Shown: in pieces, positions 6,894 through 10,527 of the stretch | Numbering within the stretch: the first letter of the stretch is position 1 | How the letters are laid out: each line of letters starts with the position of its first letter | Source: Desulfobacterales bacterium | GTDB lineage: Bacteria; Desulfobacterota; Desulfobacteria; Desulfobacterales; Desulfobacteraceae | DNA length: 10,527 nucleotides | Assembly (NCBI GenBank): GCA_022361315.1 | Contig: JAKSBB010000127.1 | Coordinates: forward strand, 1-10,527 | Direction of reading: 5' to 3' | Program-made: the position numbers and the translations under genes | Notes under the pieces: model-generated | Told to the model about the DNA's origin: nothing | Seen by the model: only the letters and a program-made list of their open reading frames with translations | Database searches by the model: none

Positions 6894-7553
6894 CTAAAAA
6901 TCAACTTTTTTCAAATCATCAAGCGTATCCACATCTCTTAGGGGTGAAAGGGCCTCCCAACTCAATCCGATCTCCCGACACCGGTCCGTTGTTGCGGAAA
7001 AAACCGTCTCCGTTCCCCAGTCGATATGTTCAAACATCAGGGGCGAAAAGGAGTGGCGGCTGGCCCCGATCAGCCAATATCCCCCGTCAAGGCTCGGTCC
7101 CAGAACCACATCCGCAGCATCCAGCCGGTTAAACGCCCGATCAAGGTGGTGGGCCTTAATCTCCGGAATATCCGTTCCCACCAGCACGCAACGATCAGCA
7201 CCCGCCCCGAATGATGTGGCCATGGCATTGGCCATGCGCCCCCCCAGATCCTCACCCGTCTGGGGCAGGTAGATCCTGTCATGCCCCAGCCACGCATGCA
7301 TCAATTGAATTTTATTCTCAGGATAATAAAAAAGCCGGATTCCCTTCGGTGAAGAAGGATCCCCGGCCTGCCAGGCATCTGCGGCTGCCAGAACGGCAGC
7401 CGCAAACTGCTTGTAAAGGGAGAGCGCCCTTTGATCCCCCACGTCCCTGGCCAGTCGGGTCTTCACCCGTCCCGGTTCAGGGGCGCGCAGGAAAATGATC
7501 AGTATATCTTTAGTCTTTTTTTCCGACAGGGTAGTCCATTCCTTTCCAGGCAT
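6894..7553 (-). CDS. TIGR04282-type transferase (DUF2064; transferase 1, rSAM/selenodomain-associated)
   Basis: A 219-residue nucleotidyl/glycosyltransferase-like protein of the DUF2064 family. The N-terminal signature IIFLRAPEPGRVKTRLARDV (19-38) resembles the nucleotide-binding loop of GT-A sugar-nucleotide enzymes. LPQTGEDLGGRMANAM (96-111), VLVGTDIPEI with D128 and VVLGPSLDGGYWLIG (149-163) are further family blocks. It ends with LRDVDTLDDLKKV. The family co-occurs with TIGR04283 transferases in arsenosugar and radical-SAM loci, and one is present at 5423-6142. Its exact reaction is unknown. I chose the ATG at 7553, the last standard start before the conserved N-terminus; it overlaps the upstream rhodanese gene by 44 bp. 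A GTG at 7613 would overlap more and add 20 residues with no family resemblance. It is the last gene of a co-directional run with the rhodanese and MauE-like genes. Confidence 0.88.
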   Translation of the reverse strand: MPGKEWTTLSEKKTKDILIIFLRAPEPGRVKTRLARDVGDQRALSLYKQFAAAVLAAADAWQAGDPSSPKGIRLFYYPENKIQLMHAWLGHDRIYLPQTGEDLGGRMANAMATSFGAGADRCVLVGTDIPEIKAHHLDRAFNRLDAADVVLGPSLDGGYWLIGASRHSFSPLMFEHIDWGTETVFSATTDRCREIGLSWEALSPLRDVDTLDDLKKVDF

Positions 7554-8040
7554 AAATACCGCCGGCAAACCGGTATACGTTCTTATAGCCCAGTTTTTTG
7601 GCCCACACCGCACCGTTGTGGCTACGGGTACACTTCACAAACCCGCAGTATATAACAAGGGTCTTGTCTTTGTCAGCCCCCAAAAGGGCCTTGTAGTCCG
7701 CCTCGGTTTTGCCGGAGGTTTCCTTGGTATCCCAGTCCGTCATATCGGGAATGGGAAAGAGGAACTGAACCGCACCCGGCACGTGGTTCTTTTTATAGCT
7801 TTTTTCATATGGCATGGTGTCCACAATGACCATGTCTTTTCCGCCATCAATCCATCCCTTAAGCTCTTCGGCAGTAACAATGTCGTAACCACCCTTCATC
7901 ACTTCACGGGTCAGCTTCACCGCCCCCTTTTCTTTTTCCACCTCATCTTTGAACTTTCCGCCCATGAAACCATAGGCAGGCATGGTAAGCATGATTACAA
8001 CAACAAATAATACAGGGGACATCCATTTGGATACTCTCAT
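7510..8040 (-). CDS. Periplasmic rhodanese-like protein with a two-cysteine active loop
   Basis: A 176-residue exported single-domain rhodanese. The signal peptide covers about residues 1-24 (hydrophobic 9-20, then PAYG). The rhodanese domain spans about 53-173: IVTAEELKGWIDGG, VIVDTMPYEKSYKKNHVPGA, VIYCGFVKCTRSHNGA, then LGYKNVYRFAGGIYAWKGMDYPV. The active loop is unusual: the catalytic-position C132 is followed by GFVK and a second cysteine, C137, before TRS, instead of the usual short Cys-x-x-G-x-R-S type. Rhodaneses carry sulfane sulfur as a cysteine persulfide; with two cysteines a disulfide/persulfide exchange or redox role is possible. A strong AAGGAG lies 6 bases before the ATG. It sits 44 bp after a MauE-like membrane protein gene with a CGC motif and overlaps the downstream transferase, consistent with one operon. 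Confidence 0.9.
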   Translation of the reverse strand: MRVSKWMSPVLFVVVIMLTMPAYGFMGGKFKDEVEKEKGAVKLTREVMKGGYDIVTAEELKGWIDGGKDMVIVDTMPYEKSYKKNHVPGAVQFLFPIPDMTDWDTKETSGKTEADYKALLGADKDKTLVIYCGFVKCTRSHNGAVWAKKLGYKNVYRFAGGIYAWKGMDYPVGKKD

Positions 8041-8084
8041 TTTACACTCCTTAAGCCTTGCGCATTATTTAATTAAAGACCGGT

Positions 8085-8600
8085 TCACACCGCATCATGT
8101 TGATTCCTGGAAATATATTTCCGTATTAATTTAAAAGGTGGAAAAGCGCCGGATAAAAAAGACCGGGGAAAGGTGCCGGTCTTCCACCGCCACAGGTAGA
8201 GGTAGGCAATCCCCGCAACCATCACCGCATCCCGCAAAATAACGGATCTCAAACTGGAAAAGGCTTCTGCTTCCGGTTCACCGGGTCCGAAACAGCCGCA
8301 ATCAATATCATACCCCATAAAAATGGCATATCCGGCCACGGCCATGAATCCCAACAGCATCACCAGCAGTCCGCCAAGTGCCCCCCTGCGATCCAGTATA
8401 ATCCCGAACCCCAACACCAATTCGGCGATAACGATGACCACCCCGGCGGGATAGGTCAGCATTGAAGGCAGCAAGCCAAAGGCGTTGATCACCTCTGAAA
8501 AATAGCCAAGATCCAGAACCTTGGAGATGCCTGAGTATAAAAACACCCCGCCCAGAGCGATCCGGATCAGCCTATAGGGTATGGGGGACAACAGGTTCAT
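8085..8600 (-). CDS. MauE/DoxX-like redox-associated integral membrane protein
   Basis: A 171-residue inner-membrane protein with four predicted helices, at about 10-28, 47-69, 74-94 and 118-137. After helix 3 comes DIDCGCFGPGE (98-108) with C101 and C103. A Cys-Gly-Cys followed by FG is typical of MauE/DoxX-like proteins, whose namesake is needed to mature methylamine dehydrogenase, probably through disulfide chemistry. The N-terminal RIALGGVFLYSGISKVLDL also fits this superfamily. Helix 4 begins RDAVMVAG. No methylamine genes are nearby; the next gene is a periplasmic rhodanese, so a role in thiol/sulfur redox is the better guess. No good Shine-Dalgarno precedes the ATG at 8600, so the start is less certain. 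It is first in the minus-strand run toward the TIGR04282 gene. Confidence 0.82.
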   Translation of the reverse strand: MNLLSPIPYRLIRIALGGVFLYSGISKVLDLGYFSEVINAFGLLPSMLTYPAGVVIVIAELVLGFGIILDRRGALGGLLVMLLGFMAVAGYAIFMGYDIDCGCFGPGEPEAEAFSSLRSVILRDAVMVAGIAYLYLWRWKTGTFPRSFLSGAFPPFKLIRKYISRNQHDAV

Positions 8601-8680
8601 CTGTATAGCGTTTACATCCGTTTATCGTTTCTTTTACACCTTAACAGCCCTATTCATGAGCCGTTTTTTTATTGCCCGGT

Positions 8681-8709
8681 ATTCTAGAAAAAAACCAACA
8701 AAGCTGCAA
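8681..8709 (-). promoter_or_regulatory. Candidate promoter for the MauE-like/rhodanese/transferase operon
   Basis: On the minus strand TTGCAG (8704-8709), a 17-base spacer and TAGAAT (8681-8686) lie about 80 bases before the MauE-like start. This is a good match to the sigma-70 pattern in a 279-bp divergent intergenic region. Confidence 0.45.
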
Positions 8710-8777
8710 ATTGATAATTGTGATGGCTTCAGGCCCACCCTATCGGATATTTCTATATCACAGGCCTGCGCCGGGAC

Positions 8778-8805
8778 TTGATATTACATCAGGATTTGTT
8801 AATAT
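8778..8805 (+). promoter_or_regulatory. Candidate promoter for the nqr operon
   Basis: TTGATA (8778-8783), 16 bases, then TAATAT (8800-8805), about 75 bases before the nqrA ATG. An alternative -10, TATAGA (8803-8808), would give a 19-base spacer. The predicted leader is about 65 bases. Confidence 0.45.
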
Positions 8806-8879
8806 AGATCGTCTTTAGAAAAACAAACGATCCAGGACGTAACGCTGTTCGACACAACCACACCATATGGAACGATAGC

Positions 8880-10220
8880 ATGGAAAAAATAGAGATTGCC
8901 AGAGGGTTTACCCCCCAGCTGACCGGAAAGCCCGACCTGACCATGATTCAGGTCCCCCTGTCCCCCAGGGTCGGGGTGTCCGCCGGTGATATTCCCTTTA
9001 TCCGCCCCAAACTTCTGGTCCGCGAAGGTGACAGGGTTCAGACCGGCACCCCGGTGTTTACCGATAAGCGGGACCGCTCCATTAATTATGTATCCCCGGC
9101 CACGGGCCGGGTGGAGAAAATCGTTTTCGGAGAACGGCGGCGGCTAAAAGAAGTCATTATCGCCACAGAGGCTATAGATGACTTCGTTTCCTTTGAACCG
9201 GTGAGCCGGGATACCCTCATCGACATGCCCAAGGCGGATCTGGTGGCCCACCTTAAACAGGGCGGTCTCTGGCAGGGGCTGCGGCAATTTCCCGCCGGAG
9301 ACACGGCAGATCCGGAATCCACCCCGGCCATGATCATCGTGTCCATGAACGGAAACGACCTGTTCTCTCCCCACCCGGCCAAGGTGCTGGAGGGAAATGC
9401 TGAAAATTTCCACACCGGTCTTGCCCTGCTCCACCGGTTTTCCCACAGAATCGTGGTCACGCTTCGGGAAAGCTGTCTGAAGGCTATTCAGCAACTGGAT
9501 GCAGGTGTCGCAGAGCAGATCACCCATGTCACCGATGAAGTTTACCCTGCATGGAATCCGGGATCGGTGCTTTACCAAATCAAACAGAACCAGGCGGAGA
9601 ATGCCTCCTGGAGTATCAGCCTCCAGCACCTCATTATGCTGGGCCAGTTCCTGAATACCGGGAAATATCCCCTCTATAAGGTGGTGACCGCCACCCAGAC
9701 AGGGGACCACAGACCCCACATGAAAGTCCGCCAGGGAACACCCCTGAAAAAAATAGCCGGCCACTTTGCTCAGAACAGCCTGGTCACCACCGGACAATTC
9801 AACGGGCGGCTATTGGAGCCGGACAGCCATATCGGCTTTTTTGAAAATACCATCAACATTCTGGATGACATAGACGGAGAAGAGATGTTCGGTTTTGTCC
9901 GTCCGGGGCTGGACAAAACCACTGTGTCCTCCTCCTTCCTTTCCTCCCTGTTCAAACGGCCGCAGGTGATGGACGGCACCCTCCACGGAGAACTGCGGGC
10001 CTGCATCAACTGCTCTTACTGCGAGCGGATCTGTCCCGTGGACCTCATGCCCAACTTCATCATGAAGGCCCTGCATGCGGACGAGGTGGAGGAGGCCTTA
10101 GCCTTGGGCATGATGGACTGCTGCCAATGCGGGCTGTGCTCATACACCTGCCCCTCAAAGATCGAACTGGCAAAGATTCTGTCCGGCGGCATGGAATCCC
10201 ACCATAAGGATAAAGCATGA
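8880..10220 (+). CDS. nqrA: Na+-translocating NADH:quinone oxidoreductase subunit A, with two [4Fe-4S] motifs
   Basis: Peripheral cytoplasmic subunit of the sodium-pumping NADH:quinone oxidoreductase. Length 446 is the usual NqrA size. Family blocks include GFTPQLTGKPD near the N-terminus, RPKLLVREGDRVQTGTPVF (42-60), YVSPATGRVEKIVFGERRRL (70-89), ENASWSISLQHLIMLGQFL (240-258), and MFGFVRPGLDKTTVSSSFL (336-354). The C-terminal domain has two complete motifs, C375-x2-C378-x2-C381-x3-C385-P and C414-x2-C417-x2-C420-x3-C424-P. These resemble the two [4Fe-4S] clusters of RnfC, the Rnf homologue. As I recall, Vibrio NqrA aligns here but lacks these ligands. I call it NqrA, not RnfC, because of overall similarity and because the next gene is NqrB-like (Rnf operons pair RnfC with RnfD). 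GGAA sits 7 bases before the ATG, a weak ribosome site. The stop overlaps the nqrB start as ATGA. Confidence 0.93.
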   Translation: MEKIEIARGFTPQLTGKPDLTMIQVPLSPRVGVSAGDIPFIRPKLLVREGDRVQTGTPVFTDKRDRSINYVSPATGRVEKIVFGERRRLKEVIIATEAIDDFVSFEPVSRDTLIDMPKADLVAHLKQGGLWQGLRQFPAGDTADPESTPAMIIVSMNGNDLFSPHPAKVLEGNAENFHTGLALLHRFSHRIVVTLRESCLKAIQQLDAGVAEQITHVTDEVYPAWNPGSVLYQIKQNQAENASWSISLQHLIMLGQFLNTGKYPLYKVVTATQTGDHRPHMKVRQGTPLKKIAGHFAQNSLVTTGQFNGRLLEPDSHIGFFENTINILDDIDGEEMFGFVRPGLDKTTVSSSFLSSLFKRPQVMDGTLHGELRACINCSYCERICPVDLMPNFIMKALHADEVEEALALGMMDCCQCGLCSYTCPSKIELAKILSGGMESHHKDKA

Positions 10221-10527
10221 AGAATCCCATAAAAAAAATCTTTGACGACACCAAGCCCCTGTTCACCGGCGACGGAAAGTACCACAAGTACGAGCCGGTG
10301 TGGGACGCCACCAAAACCTTTTTCTTTCTGCCGTCCCCCAAAACAACGGTAATGCCCTTTGTGAGGGACTGCCTGGATCTCAAACGGTACATGAGTTTTG
10401 TGATCCTGGCCCTGCTGCCGGTAACCCTTTTTGGCATCTATAACACCGGGCTGCAGAGCGGCCTGGCAAGGGGGGAGGCGCCGACCATCCTCGGGGCGTT
10501 CCTGTCCGGGGCCTGGGTGGTGGTGCC
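10217..10527 (+). CDS. nqrB: Na+-translocating NADH:quinone oxidoreductase subunit B (partial, N-terminus only)
   Basis: The first 103 residues of a membrane subunit that in NqrB carries covalent FMN and takes part in sodium translocation. The N-terminus has a soluble stretch, MKNPIKKIFDDTKPLFTGDG, then a segment ending PSPKTTVMPFVRDCLDLKRYM. That RD-x-DLKR block precedes the first membrane helix in NqrB. The first helix starts at about residue 59 (FVILALLPVTLFGIYNTGLQ), and a second begins near residue 91. The FMN-attachment threonine would lie beyond the window. The start is fixed by the ATGA overlap with nqrA and by AAGGA about 7 bases upstream (10206-10210), implying coupled translation. 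Remaining nqrC-F genes are expected to the right, not seen here. Confidence 0.92.
   Translation, partial: MKNPIKKIFDDTKPLFTGDGKYHKYEPVWDATKTFFFLPSPKTTVMPFVRDCLDLKRYMSFVILALLPVTLFGIYNTGLQSGLARGEAPTILGAFLSGAWVVV

Noticed and set aside
8581..8781. A 66-codon plus-strand frame in the divergent region before nqrA
   Set aside because: It begins inside the MauE-like gene, has no ribosome site or recognisable sequence, and covers the predicted minus-strand promoter.
8867..8878. A three-codon ATG-GAA-CGA-TAG mini-frame ending one base before the nqrA start
   Set aside because: It could act as a coupling leader, but such short frames arise easily by chance and no ribosome site precedes it.
8880..10220. 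Calling the Fe-S-containing subunit RnfC
   Set aside because: The overall sequence blocks and the NqrB-like next gene fit NqrA; only the cysteine motifs are RnfC-like.

Overview
The window looks like chromosomal DNA from a Gram-negative, Desulfobacterota-like (sulfate-reducer-type) bacterium. This is inferred from gene content: an Na+-pumping NADH:quinone oxidoreductase whose subunit A keeps RnfC-style cysteines, a PEP-CTERM protein, paired TIGR04282/TIGR04283 transferases, an HD-GYP response regulator and a PAS histidine kinase. The species cannot be fixed from the sequence. Genes are tightly packed. No rRNA, tRNA, CRISPR array or insertion sequence was seen, and no gene-free stretch exceeds 300 bases; the longest is 8601-8879, a divergent promoter region.

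Region 1 (1-4152) is a signalling block. On the minus strand, a secreted family-3 solute-binding protein is translationally coupled through an ATGA overlap to a membrane PAS histidine kinase that runs off the left edge. Divergently, behind its own promoter, lies a REC/HD-GYP response regulator predicted to degrade cyclic di-GMP. The layout suggests ligand capture, kinase and c-di-GMP output, but the pairing is inference.

Region 2 (4153-5286) holds a cytoplasmic cyclophilin-type prolyl isomerase and, convergent to it, a small CxxC protein of unknown function. They share a strong bidirectional terminator.

Region 3 (5423-8600) contains a TIGR04283-type glycosyltransferase on the plus strand. 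Converging on it is a minus-strand series: a MauE/DoxX-like membrane protein with a CGC motif, a periplasmic rhodanese with an unusual two-cysteine loop, and a TIGR04282-type transferase. A more AT-rich gene for a secreted C-type-lectin-like PEP-CTERM protein sits between the two transferases, only 3 bp from the end of the first, and looks like an insertion into this locus.

Region 4 (8601-10527) starts an nqr operon with nqrA complete and nqrB partial, again joined by an ATGA overlap. This NqrA carries two complete CxxCxxCxxxCP motifs that the well-studied Vibrio enzyme lacks. It is the most notable biochemical feature of the window.
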